NCBI RefSeq assembly: GCF_007859715.1
Contig: NZ_SJPG01000001.1
Location: 310,001 to 374,000, forward strand
From: Rubinisphaera italica
Lineage (GTDB): Bacteria > Planctomycetota > Planctomycetia > Planctomycetales > Planctomycetaceae
Direction of reading: 5' to 3'
DNA: 64,000 nucleotides
The position numbers and the translations under genes were made by a program. This document shows, piece after piece, positions 45,943-54,958 of the stretch. How positions within the stretch are numbered: position 1 is the stretch's first letter; each line of letters starts with the position of its first letter. The notes beneath the pieces were generated by a model that saw only the letters and a list, made by a program, of their open reading frames with translations, made no database searches and was not told the DNA's origin.

Positions 45943-45966
45943 TTGGGTTACGCTTCGCTAACCCAA
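45943..45966. repeat. Palindromic REP unit TTGGGTTA...TAACCCAA
   Basis: TTGGGTTA (45943-45950) pairs with TAACCCAA (45959-45966) around CGCTTCGC. It lies between the convergent alcohol dehydrogenase gene and the 963-residue secreted protein gene. The loop resembles the CGCTTCG motif of other repeats in this window. Confidence 0.7.
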
Positions 45967-46023
45967 CCTACAATTAATACCACTACTCTAACCTCTCAGC
46001 ACTAATCTCTAACCTTTCTCAAT

Positions 46024-48915
46024 CTATTTCAAGAACCCCTTCAACAAATCAAGCGCTTTCTGACTTGTTTTTGTGGGAGAGTCCTCTTCAGTATCGGGCT
46101 CGAGGCTGGCGATTGGGCCGCGTTGCATATTGGGTAGTGTGATGGTTTTAATCTGAACGTGATCAATCGCGACATCACCCAGGCCGTAGAGTTCCATTAC
46201 GATGTGCACATCCTCCTGTTTCCAGATCGGGCGCATCATTTCAAACTGTTTCCATTCAGTTTCCTGCGTCCATTGCAGGGCATTGGCGGAGCCGAACTGG
46301 GTATCATAAATGCGAAAACCTTCCAGGCTGCTTGTCAGAGGACGAGGGATGCGAATCCAACCCGTGACATGTAACAGTTCTCCTGCCTTAACGGGAATGG
46401 CGGGAGTTTCATAGCGGACAACGGGCTCATCGATTGTGACCACTGGTTGATTTTCCGTCGGCACCGAAACCATCCGCAGGCAGTAATCACCTTCGTGAAC
46501 GTGACTCGGGTCCAGGGCATCGTAAACGGCTACTTGTTCTGAAGAAGTGACATCTCGCGTCCAGCCTTCAACCCGCATCGAGTCGGCATCTTCAAAGTTA
46601 GCGGTGTGAACAAGCGATGCTCGCGGGGAGTCTTCCTGTTGCCCCAGCAATTCAATCAGTTTCCAATAATCAGGCAGTGTCTGAAAGCAGACCGCATGGG
46701 GGACCGAAGTTGGAGACGACAAATGTTGAACTGCATTTTGCCAGTGAGTTCGTTGGAGAATGCGGAGAAGCTGGCAAGCCATTTCTGCATTGTCTCGGGT
46801 TTGATGATAGTGTTGTTTTTTGAGTGAAAGTCTCGATTCCTCAATCAGTCGATGACTTTGCAACAGCAGATGCGAACCAGCCGAAAGGCCGACTCCCAGT
46901 TCATTGAGTTCGGAATCAATTTTCTGAACGCGTTCAAATTTTGCTTCCGCAAGCTCTAACGATAACTCAGCCGCACGAGACTGAATCTGCTGGATCTTTC
47001 GTTCCATTTCCTGAGCCACGCCCTGATCGGTGGCGACCATCAAAGCGGCTGTCATATTAAAGCGGGGAATACGGATTTCTGTTCCACCCGCTTTGCGTGA
47101 CGTTTCCAGCGGCCATAGTCCAGTAGGTGTAATTTGCCAGAGAAAAGCGGATTCTGGCAGACTTCGCACCAGAATTTTCAAATCGTTTGCTGCCAATGGT
47201 CCCGGAACATATTGAGAGTCGGGCTCCAGAGTTGACATCAGAATGACCAATCCATGCTCACTGCGAATCAGGGCACACGAGAGTTCTTCTTCTGATGAAG
47301 TTTCAAGAAGATTTTGTTGAATGGGGTTTCGTTTAGAGCCATTGGAATTGGAGAGTGAAACCTGAAACTTATCGATGACTTCTCCACCTGCCAGAAACGG
47401 TTCGAGCAGATCAAGTTCAGTCATCAGTTGTTCGAGTACCAATCGACGTTCTTCGAAGCCTGGACCTTCTGCATTTAAGGGAGTCCAGTTCCAATAGCCA
47501 AGCCCTTTGCAGCCGGCACATAACGAATGATACGTTTGCAGACGAATCTGCTCTGGTTCAACGCTTGCAGGCGATAATCCAATTCCTTTTCGATAGTCGG
47601 CGATTTCACGGGAAGGTTCAGTCTGCAACCAGGATATTACAAACGTTCCCGGCTGAGCGCGCCTCATGCGTCTTTTTAAATGTTCTGAATAGGCTTTGAG
47701 GCTGTACGGAGTTTGCAGGATATGCTTGCTGATGCCCAGCATATCGACATCGCGCGAGAAAATCGTTTCCTCTGCAGTGACATCGGCTAGAATTGGCCGC
47801 CGCTGTTCGCGATCGCTCGTTTTGACCTGATGAACCCAGTGCTTTAATTGCTGATGACTGGTCGGATCGATGCGAACACCAAGATTCCAGAACAGTACGC
47901 CATCGGTTTCTTCACCAAATGGGGCCAGACTGCCTTGAGCGGCATCGAGAATTTTTCCATTTTCTGATTTCACACTGGGAGGCCAGGCTGTCGCCCAGAT
48001 TCGCTCACGATTCAACTGATTGACCAGATTGCGATTCAGATAGTTATCGACCCAGACGACATTCGGGCCAATCTGTTTGAATAATTCCACAGGTTCGTGC
48101 TGATAGGGAACAATCACCGGAAACATCGGTCGTCCCTCTACAATAAGTCGATCAAGCTGAAATTCGATCGTCGGCTTTCTCGGCTCGTTTGCTTCTGCCT
48201 GCGATTGATTGAGCCACTCGGTTTCGGGTTCGACAATTGGCGACATCCTTAAATTGTCGAGCATGATTTCTGTCATGCCTTTCCCGAGTGTCTGTTTCAG
48301 GTAAACGCGATCAATATACATTTCCCTGGGATCAAGCTCTTGCGGCTTCAATGAGGCACGCCACAAAATGAGGTGCTTGCCGATCTGACTATCAGTCGTT
48401 GTGAGTTTCAGTTCCTGCCATTTCGTCACTTCCGTTAAGGTCTGTCCGACAAATAATCGAGTGACTGGTTCCTTGGTCGTTGGATCAATTTGATGAGGAA
48501 AGACAACTCGCGCAGCTAGCTGTGTGCCTGGTCGATTACAAAAGACTGCAGCAGAGATTCGCAATTCTTCAAACACGCGCGTCGGCTTGACTGCGGTTTC
48601 AATCACCAGACTGACATTATTGTCAGCCGCAACAAATTGAAATCTTTCTGCCCCCATACCTGAAAAGGCCAGAGACTTGGTTCGCTCTTGCAGTTTCAAC
48701 TGCACCTGCTTTTCATCAAAATAAAGTCGACAACCGATCTCATCGCCATCGAAATCATCCACATACTCTTCGGCTTGAACTGAGCCAGATGATGTTGAGA
48801 AAATGCAAGCCAGCAGGAAACCCTGCAAAACACAGACAAAGCTGGAAAAGCAACGGTTTCTTACCACCGAATCTGCTTGATCACTGAGGATTGTGAATTG
48901 TACTGGCTGAAGCAC
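46024..48915 (-). CDS. Large secreted protein, glycoside-hydrolase-like plus CBM-like domains
   Basis: This is a 963-residue exported protein starting at GTG 48915. The signal segment is at about residues 22-48 (FVCVLQGFLLACIFSTSSGSVQA). Residues 50-235 form a beta-rich domain. Residues 245-500 look like a TIM-barrel glycosidase: FPVIVPYQHEPVELFKQIGPNVVWVDNY, PILADVTAEETIFSRDVDMLGISKH, SLCAGCKGLGYWNW. Residues 640-720 are a long coiled coil, and about 770-935 a jelly-roll carbohydrate-binding-like domain (LLHVTGWIRIPRPL, EWKQFEMMRPIW). No catalytic pair can be named confidently. It is probably a planctomycete-specific family acting on extracellular glycans. Confidence 0.6.
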   Translation of the reverse strand: MLQPVQFTILSDQADSVVRNRCFSSFVCVLQGFLLACIFSTSSGSVQAEEYVDDFDGDEIGCRLYFDEKQVQLKLQERTKSLAFSGMGAERFQFVAADNNVSLVIETAVKPTRVFEELRISAAVFCNRPGTQLAARVVFPHQIDPTTKEPVTRLFVGQTLTEVTKWQELKLTTTDSQIGKHLILWRASLKPQELDPREMYIDRVYLKQTLGKGMTEIMLDNLRMSPIVEPETEWLNQSQAEANEPRKPTIEFQLDRLIVEGRPMFPVIVPYQHEPVELFKQIGPNVVWVDNYLNRNLVNQLNRERIWATAWPPSVKSENGKILDAAQGSLAPFGEETDGVLFWNLGVRIDPTSHQQLKHWVHQVKTSDREQRRPILADVTAEETIFSRDVDMLGISKHILQTPYSLKAYSEHLKRRMRRAQPGTFVISWLQTEPSREIADYRKGIGLSPASVEPEQIRLQTYHSLCAGCKGLGYWNWTPLNAEGPGFEERRLVLEQLMTELDLLEPFLAGGEVIDKFQVSLSNSNGSKRNPIQQNLLETSSEEELSCALIRSEHGLVILMSTLEPDSQYVPGPLAANDLKILVRSLPESAFLWQITPTGLWPLETSRKAGGTEIRIPRFNMTAALMVATDQGVAQEMERKIQQIQSRAAELSLELAEAKFERVQKIDSELNELGVGLSAGSHLLLQSHRLIEESRLSLKKQHYHQTRDNAEMACQLLRILQRTHWQNAVQHLSSPTSVPHAVCFQTLPDYWKLIELLGQQEDSPRASLVHTANFEDADSMRVEGWTRDVTSSEQVAVYDALDPSHVHEGDYCLRMVSVPTENQPVVTIDEPVVRYETPAIPVKAGELLHVTGWIRIPRPLTSSLEGFRIYDTQFGSANALQWTQETEWKQFEMMRPIWKQEDVHIVMELYGLGDVAIDHVQIKTITLPNMQRGPIASLEPDTEEDSPTKTSQKALDLLKGFLK

Positions 48916-49381
48916 GTTGGCTCGTCCTGAGCTGAGTTAAAAATTTGTAATGACCAGCGAGATACTGCAGAAAATATTGAAGAGGTTCAAAAGTGTTAAA
49001 ATATGAGAAGGTGTCAGACTTTGAGCGTTCGACTTATTAATTTCGATACAATCCTGACGATCCGAAAATTATCACTGGACTTCCCCCTGCAGGACCTGCA
49101 AAATCGTCTTCATCAAACAAATTGATACCGTGATTTCAACGAATACCGGGTTCCTCCGCAATCTGCTTGTGGTGCAATGGGTATCTCATAACAATCACAA
49201 AAATCAATTTGCAGGCTGGTTTTCCTGAGAATATCAGACATCAACGCACTGGGACAACACCAGAGTTCACAGTCTATCCTGAGAAAACCAGCTTTGAAAA
49301 TGACATAACTCCCTTATCAGTATGGGCTTACTGGGTTTTGACTTGGCAGTAATGATAACCCGGAATGTTCAGGATCATATT
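48916..49381. other. Divergent intergenic region
   Basis: About 465 bases separate the large secreted-protein gene from the small coiled-coil gene, with starts facing outward. Open frames here are short and lack ribosome sites. I see no repeat, RNA gene or clear promoter. Confidence 0.4.
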
Positions 49382-49678
49382 ATGCTTTCACCACATTCAA
49401 GACTTGAAGCCCAGGAATCCAGTGAATTACCCCGTGAACTGGTGGAATTGGGGGTTAACTTACAGCGAATGCCCGCTTCAGTTCAGCGAGAAATGTCTGA
49501 AAGTTACGATCAGGTCGTCGATTGCGTCCGTCGTCGGCGTCGCATTCTCAATCTTGTCCAGGAAGCCCTGGCACAGTTGAGATTGGACATCAAATATCTG
49601 ATGTTCGATCTGGAAATGACCCGAAAAGAACGGGATCTGCTTCGTGCTCAACTCGATGAACTTGACGAACTCGATTGA
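49382..49678 (+). CDS. Small coiled-coil protein, function unknown
   Basis: This 98-residue protein is not recognised. ATG 49382 has AGGA about nine bases upstream; earlier in-frame starts lack a site. It begins MLSPHSRLEAQESSELPREL and is then almost wholly helical, ending in a charged coiled coil (LRLDIKYLMFDLEMTRKERDLLRAQLDELDELD). A short basic run, CVRRRRR, lies in the middle. There is no signal peptide, so it should be cytoplasmic. It might be an adaptor or a nucleic-acid-associated protein; nothing in its context decides this. Confidence 0.6.
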   Translation: MLSPHSRLEAQESSELPRELVELGVNLQRMPASVQREMSESYDQVVDCVRRRRRILNLVQEALAQLRLDIKYLMFDLEMTRKERDLLRAQLDELDELD

Positions 49679-49796
49679 ATCATATGGCTAGACTTGGATA
49701 AGATGAATATGTTGAATCACTCCCAAAGTGATTTCGGCTCCTGCCTTATTTGTCTCACCTGATTATTATTCCATTGAGTTTCGTTAGAGAAATCCT

Positions 49797-51578
49797 ATGT
49801 CCTGTCGCATTGCGCTATTATTAACTTCCGTTATTCTGATCAATCTGGTTTCCGAGCATTCCACATTTGCCCAAAATTCCTCTGTGGCACCAATGGTTCG
49901 CATGCTTGAGAGTGGAAAGATACCGGAAGAACGTTTGCCAACAATTCTCGGATTGATCTGTAAACGAGGCGATGCGGTCGATCTGCGATATGTATTCGAT
50001 AAAGCGATTTCCGCTGAGACATATTCACCCAAAACCCGTCTCGTCATTCTCGAGCTATTGGCAAATACGACCCGTGACCGAAAATTGAAACCCGAGGGCG
50101 ATTTGACCTCGCTTGGCAAAGCTCTGGAGTCTGCGATCTCCGACGAAAATGTGGCTATGCAAAAGCAATTGATTCAGTTGATCGGTCTTTGGGATGTAAA
50201 AGAACTGGCAGGGGATCTGGAAAAGAGCCTGCAGAATCCCAAGACACCAGCGAGTTTATCGGGAAGTATCATCACCGCTCTGGCGAATCTGGGTGGCAAA
50301 GATGCTCGACAGACAATCGTCTCCCTGACAACATCCAAGCATTCCAAAGCTGTACGTTCTCAGGCGATTGAAGCTCTGGCAGGGATTGATCTGGCTCTGG
50401 CCGCTGACTCGGCTGCAAAATTTCTGAGTGAAGCGACACCCAAAGACAATCTCAATAATGTCATTCAGCCATTTCTGGACAGAAAATCTGGACCAGAAGC
50501 ACTCGGCTCTGCCCTGGCAAGCGTCGAAATTAAACCGGATGTTGCCAAATTAGCCATTCGAACCATGCTCACATCTGGTCGAAACGAAGCCGCCATCTCC
50601 GATCCGCTCTCCAAAGCGGCCGGGTTGGATACCAATATGGAACCATTGACCAAAGAAGAACTGGCTCAGTTGGCCCAGGAAGTTCAGCAGCACGGCGATT
50701 CCGCTCGCGGCGAATTGATTTTTCGTCGAGAAGAACTGAATTGTTACAAATGTCATTCGATCGGAAAATCTGGGGGGAATGTCGGTCCTGACTTAAGTGC
50801 CGTTGGCGGAAGTTCGCCAATTGATTATCTGGCAAACTCTTTGCTGCTTCCAAGCCAGGCAATCAAAGAGGCTTATAAAACACTGCTGATTGTCGATATT
50901 GACGGCTTGCAGCACACTGGCATCGTCGTCGATCAGGACGATGATCGTATCATTCTTCGCGACGCTCAGGGCAAAGAGAAAACGATCGCCGTTGATGATA
51001 TCGAATTCGAAAAAGAAGGTAATTCCCTCATGCCGGCTGGCTTGACCAAGTTCCTGACTCATCAGGAATTCCTGGATTTGGTCCGCTATTTATCAGCACT
51101 CGGAAAAGACCCCGGCTACACAATGTCAGCTGATCCGACTGTTTACCGCTGGCGTGTCTATCAAAATCCGCCTGGGAAAGTGACTGGCGAATTGTTTGAT
51201 GACGACTCCGTCCGCAATATGTTGTTCGAATACGCTCCGGAAAAATGGCAGCCTCTGTATGCTTTTGCTTCCGGCAATATTTCCATGCAGGAAGCTCGCG
51301 AAAAGACTAAAGGCAATATCATCTTCCTGATGGCTGAATTTGAAGTCACTGTCGCTGGCAATATCAGCATTGATTTGACTTCAACCGAGGGAATGACGAT
51401 CTGGGTGGATGACGAGCGAATTTCGGCTGCAGATTTGAAAAACCTGCAGGTTGACGAGGGATCGCATCGCCTGCTCCTGAGAGTTGATCGTTCCGCCTAT
51501 GGCAAACAGGAACTCAAAGCCATCATTCGTAAAGGTGAAAATCCAGCCGCTGAATATACAATTCAAGTCGGTAACTGA
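49797..51578 (+). CDS. HEAT-repeat protein with Pirellula-type CxxCH heme-binding domain
   Basis: This is an exported c-type cytochrome of 593 residues. The signal peptide ends near STFAQN (about 26). Residues 35-300 are armadillo/HEAT-like helical repeats (PASLSGSIITALANLGGKDARQ; KAVRSQAIEALAGIDLA). The heme domain at about 300-450 matches the Pirellula/Verrucomicrobium type: RGELIFRREELNCYKCHSIGKSGGNVGPDLSAVGG, with CYKCH binding heme covalently, then the TGIVVDQDDDRIILRDAQG and MPAGLTKFLTHQEFLDLVRYL segments. About 120 residues of beta-rich sequence close the protein. Many relatives are fused to dehydrogenase propellers; this one is not. It likely transfers electrons in the periplasm. Confidence 0.87.
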   Translation: MSCRIALLLTSVILINLVSEHSTFAQNSSVAPMVRMLESGKIPEERLPTILGLICKRGDAVDLRYVFDKAISAETYSPKTRLVILELLANTTRDRKLKPEGDLTSLGKALESAISDENVAMQKQLIQLIGLWDVKELAGDLEKSLQNPKTPASLSGSIITALANLGGKDARQTIVSLTTSKHSKAVRSQAIEALAGIDLALAADSAAKFLSEATPKDNLNNVIQPFLDRKSGPEALGSALASVEIKPDVAKLAIRTMLTSGRNEAAISDPLSKAAGLDTNMEPLTKEELAQLAQEVQQHGDSARGELIFRREELNCYKCHSIGKSGGNVGPDLSAVGGSSPIDYLANSLLLPSQAIKEAYKTLLIVDIDGLQHTGIVVDQDDDRIILRDAQGKEKTIAVDDIEFEKEGNSLMPAGLTKFLTHQEFLDLVRYLSALGKDPGYTMSADPTVYRWRVYQNPPGKVTGELFDDDSVRNMLFEYAPEKWQPLYAFASGNISMQEAREKTKGNIIFLMAEFEVTVAGNISIDLTSTEGMTIWVDDERISAADLKNLQVDEGSHRLLLRVDRSAYGKQELKAIIRKGENPAAEYTIQVGN

Positions 51579-51734
51579 TTTCCCCGCCAACGGTAAGTTC
51601 AATGTTAATTTGAGTTAAATAGACCGTTTGCGCTGGTGTTTGTTTCTCGCTCTGCTATTCTTTATGTGTAAGCTGTGCATTTGTCATTAACCGCACAAGT
51701 TACCTTAACTAACAGCAAGATGAGCGAGGACAAG

Positions 51735-52886
51735 ATGAAATTCAAAGCTGCACTCTTAATGGGGCTGACGACGCTACTGCTCTCGTCGCCAACAACCACA
51801 GAAGCTCGTCGCCGAGCCTGTCGTTTGTGGAATTGCGGAGTCGGGCCAATTAATTGTCTCGATGATTACTCCTGTGCCCCTTGCGGTCCAGTCTGCGAAC
51901 CGAAGTGGCAGGAAGTGGAATGCACAGTCATGGTTCCCGAAACGAGTTACGAAACTCGCCGGGTAATGACCACGCAATACACACACGAAGTTCGTCAGCG
52001 TCCTGTCACTTATTACGAGCGAGTCCCTCGTACTGAAGTCCGTCAGGTTTCTTACACTGTTTGCGACCCCGTCAAGCGTGAAAAAACAGTCCCTCATGTG
52101 ACCTGCCGTCCGGTCTATGAAGATCGTGAAGTTTCTTATAATTATTGTGAACCGGTTTACGAACAGAAGGTTGGCTACCGAACTGTCTGTCGTGCAGAAT
52201 GGGACGAAGTTCCTTACGAGTACACGGTGATGGTTCCTCGAACCGAGTGGCATACGGGTGTCCGTAAGGTTTGTCACATGGAACCTGTGACTGCGATGCG
52301 AACGGTCTGCGTCGATGAAGGCTGCTGGGTCGATAACGTCGTTGCTGCTCCTTGCTGCAACATCGGCTGCGGCCCAGGAAACTGCGGTTGCTATACCGTT
52401 TGCCGCCCCATCATCTGCCGTCGATGGCAGCCAAACATTGTCCAAAAGCAGATTCCTTACATGACATGCCGTCCGGTTTATGTCGATCAGGAATACCGCT
52501 ACTGCACAACCGTTTGTGAACCACAAACACGAACTTGTACTCGACGAGTTTGCCGAATGGTTCCCGAAAAGCAGGAATACACATACACCGTCTGCCATAT
52601 GGAGCAGAAGACAGCCGTACGTAACGTACGCGTTTGCCGCTATGTCCAGGAAACTTCTGAACGAGTCGTCCACTACACCGAAATGGTGCCTCGTACGGAA
52701 ACTCGCGAAGAAAAATACACAGTCTACGACTGCGTCCCTCATGAAAAAATGGTCGATTACACAGTTTGTGTTCCCGTCCAGGTTGAAAAAGAAATCCAGG
52801 TTCCCGTTTGTCACATGGTTCCCAAAACCATCGTCAAACGAATTCCCGTTCCCTGCTCAACCTGTCCAGGGAACACCTGCTACTAA
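51735..52886 (+). CDS. Cys-rich YTV-motif protein, probable cell-wall component
   Basis: A signal peptide (about 1-24, LLMGLTTLLLSSPTTTEA) precedes a protein made of short repeats of the form YTV-C-x-P-V-x-E-x-x, such as EVRQVSYTVCDPVKRE, DEVPYEYTVMVPRTEW and EYTYTVCHMEQKTAVR. Cys, Tyr, Val, Arg and Glu dominate. YTV-motif Cys-rich proteins were reported from the proteinaceous cell wall of Rhodopirellula baltica, so disulfide-linked wall assembly is the likely role. ATG 51735 has GAGGACAA just upstream. A Gly/Cys-rich stretch (CCNIGCGPGNCGCYTVC) breaks the repeats in the middle. A strong terminator follows, indicating a monocistronic gene. Confidence 0.85.
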   Translation: MKFKAALLMGLTTLLLSSPTTTEARRRACRLWNCGVGPINCLDDYSCAPCGPVCEPKWQEVECTVMVPETSYETRRVMTTQYTHEVRQRPVTYYERVPRTEVRQVSYTVCDPVKREKTVPHVTCRPVYEDREVSYNYCEPVYEQKVGYRTVCRAEWDEVPYEYTVMVPRTEWHTGVRKVCHMEPVTAMRTVCVDEGCWVDNVVAAPCCNIGCGPGNCGCYTVCRPIICRRWQPNIVQKQIPYMTCRPVYVDQEYRYCTTVCEPQTRTCTRRVCRMVPEKQEYTYTVCHMEQKTAVRNVRVCRYVQETSERVVHYTEMVPRTETREEKYTVYDCVPHEKMVDYTVCVPVQVEKEIQVPVCHMVPKTIVKRIPVPCSTCPGNTCY

Positions 52887-52910
52887 AGCCGGATGAGCTA
52901 TCATCAATTC

Positions 52911-52944
52911 AAGAGCCGCCGAGCAATCGAGCGGCTCTTTTTTT
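52911..52944 (+). terminator. Intrinsic terminator after the YTV gene
   Basis: AAGAGCCGC (52911-52919) pairs perfectly with GCGGCTCTT (52931-52939), with an 11-base loop and seven consecutive T at 52938-52944. Confidence 0.92.
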
Positions 52945-53095
52945 GTTATCATCTTTAGCCTCCGCAGGCTTTCTGATCATCATCATCATCATTCTGAACA
53001 TCCTGTCCGATCTCGTGTCAGCAGTTGACAGTTGATTGCTCATCTGACCATAGTTGAGGCATTGCTTTATAGATTCTCAAGGAACTTCCCGGCTC

Positions 53096-54847
53096 ATGAT
53101 TCTCGGAATTGATTTAGGAACAACCAATTCGCTCTGTGCTGTTTTTCGCAATGGTCAACCGGAGTTGATCCCAAACAGTCATGGAGACCTGCTGACTCCA
53201 TCTGTGGTCGGTCTCCTGGAATCCGGTGAATTACTGGTAGGAGAACCGGCTCGTGAACAGCGGGTCACTCGTCCGCAGGCTGTCGCGTCACGATTCAAAC
53301 GCTTGATGGGAACGAAAGAATTACTGAAGCTGGGCAGTAATAAATGGAATGCGGAAGAACTATCGAGCTTTGTTCTGAAAACTCTCAAGCAGGATGCCGA
53401 GGCTTATCTCGGTGAAGAAATCACAGAAGCCGTCATTACTGTTCCGGCTTACTTCAACGATTTGCAGAGACGTTCGACAAAAATTGCTGGTGAACTGGCG
53501 GGACTGAAAGTACGGAGGATCATTAACGAACCGACTGCTGCCGCACTGGCCTATGGCTTTCACGATCGGGACGCGGAAAAACATCTGCTCGTGATTGATC
53601 TGGGAGGTGGAACGTTCGATGTCACGTTGATGGAAGTCTTCGAAGGGACGCTCGAAATCATTGCCTCAGCCGGGGAGAGCACACTCGGCGGAGAAGACTT
53701 TACCGACCGCCTGGCAGGCTCGCTGCTGGAATCTCAAAAGCTGCATCTGGAGTCCGCGGAAATCCAACATCCTCAATTGGTCGCGAGACTCAGGGAAGAA
53801 TGTGAACAAGCCAAGCGCAAATTTGGCAGCGCTTCTCAGGTGACAATCCGCATTCCCGATCACGAAGGAAACTTTTCAACTGAGCCGGAAAGTTTGACGA
53901 TTACTTCGGAAGATTTCACAAAAATCGTCACTCCTTTACTCGATCGAATCCGTCGCCCGATTGCACGAGTTCTGCGAGATGCAGGCCGATCTGCTGAACA
54001 GATTGACGACGTTATTCTCGTCGGCGGTGCAACCCGCATGCCGGTTCTGAATCAGTGTGTCAAAGAGATGTTTGGCAAAGAACCGATGTGCCAGCACAAT
54101 CCCGATGAAGTCGTCGCGATTGGAGCAGCAATCCAGGCCGCACTCATTGTGAATGATGCCGCGGTGCAGGATATTGTGATGACGGACGTTTGTCCGTTCA
54201 CTCTCGGCGTTGAAGTCGTCAAGCAGTTTGCCGGTCGGGATGTAAATGGTTTCTATCTGCCCATCATTCATCGAAATACGACGCTGCCAATTTCAAAAGA
54301 AGAAGTTGTCTCGACAGTCCGAGCGAACCAACGGCAAACCAATGTCCGCGTCTACCAGGGTGAACATCGCAAAGTAGAAGATAATATCTTTCTTGGCGAA
54401 TTGACGGTCAAAGATATTCCACTCGGTCCTGCTGGTACACCAATCTGCATTCGCTTCACCTACGATTTGAATGGCCTGCTCGAAGTGGAAGCCTTTGTGC
54501 CCAATTCCGAGAAACGCTTTCGCACAGTCCTGACCAATCACGCTCAGCATCTTTCTGAAGCAGAAGTGCAATCAGCAGTCAAAAAGCTGGAGAACATCAA
54601 ATTCTATCCCCGCGACGAAGCTCAACATCAACGCCTGCTCCAGTTTTCCGAACGCGTTCTTGGAGAAATCGCACCAGACGAACGACAACAGTTTGAGGAA
54701 ATCATCGACAGCTATGAACAGGCCATGTCCTCGGGCGACCGAGAGTTCTTTTTTGAGGTCCGCAGTTTTCTCATCGCCCGCCTGAATGAAATCGGCTTTC
54801 CTTATGAAGAGCCATCTAACGAAAATGATTCCGACGATTCAAACTAG
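53096..54847 (+). CDS. hscC: Hsp70-family chaperone, HscC type
   Basis: This is an ATP-dependent chaperone closer to HscC than to DnaK. The ATPase domain carries ILGIDLGTTNSLCAVF (phosphate 1), VITVPAYFNDLQRRSTK, INEPTAAALAYGF, VIDLGGGTFDVTLMEVF (phosphate 2) and DVILVGGATRMP (adenosine motif, about 320-331). The substrate domain has the HscC-like DVCPFTLGVEV and RFTYDLNGLLEVEAFV segments. The lid is short and the tail is Asp/Asn/Glu-rich without the EEVD-like end of DnaK. ATG 53096 is used because it starts directly before the conserved segment. No J-domain or GrpE gene is adjacent. Confidence 0.88.
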   Translation: MILGIDLGTTNSLCAVFRNGQPELIPNSHGDLLTPSVVGLLESGELLVGEPAREQRVTRPQAVASRFKRLMGTKELLKLGSNKWNAEELSSFVLKTLKQDAEAYLGEEITEAVITVPAYFNDLQRRSTKIAGELAGLKVRRIINEPTAAALAYGFHDRDAEKHLLVIDLGGGTFDVTLMEVFEGTLEIIASAGESTLGGEDFTDRLAGSLLESQKLHLESAEIQHPQLVARLREECEQAKRKFGSASQVTIRIPDHEGNFSTEPESLTITSEDFTKIVTPLLDRIRRPIARVLRDAGRSAEQIDDVILVGGATRMPVLNQCVKEMFGKEPMCQHNPDEVVAIGAAIQAALIVNDAAVQDIVMTDVCPFTLGVEVVKQFAGRDVNGFYLPIIHRNTTLPISKEEVVSTVRANQRQTNVRVYQGEHRKVEDNIFLGELTVKDIPLGPAGTPICIRFTYDLNGLLEVEAFVPNSEKRFRTVLTNHAQHLSEAEVQSAVKKLENIKFYPRDEAQHQRLLQFSERVLGEIAPDERQQFEEIIDSYEQAMSSGDREFFFEVRSFLIARLNEIGFPYEEPSNENDSDDSN

Positions 54848-54940
54848 AGCCGTTTCCCTGAATGTGTAGCGGGTGGTAGTCTGAAATATAGGGCTCAAAC
54901 CATCAAGAAGCCGCTACATTTAACTGCAAACTGCAGTAAA
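54848..54940. repeat. Dispersed repeat family 2, copy B
   Basis: It aligns with 40281-40388. TGTAGCGG (54865-54872) pairs with CCGCTACA (54911-54918), and the loop contains the conserved TAGGGCTCAAACC. A CTGCA/TGCAG palindrome closes the unit. It occupies almost the whole spacer between the convergent hscC and thioredoxin-domain genes. Confidence 0.75.
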
Positions 54941-54958
54941 GATGACAAATAACAAGGA

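Noticed and set aside
51774..52814. 346-codon open frame on the minus strand across the YTV gene
   Set aside because: It is antisense to a repetitive, Cys-rich coding sequence, has no ribosome site and no recognisable domain; the plus-strand gene has a start site and a terminator.
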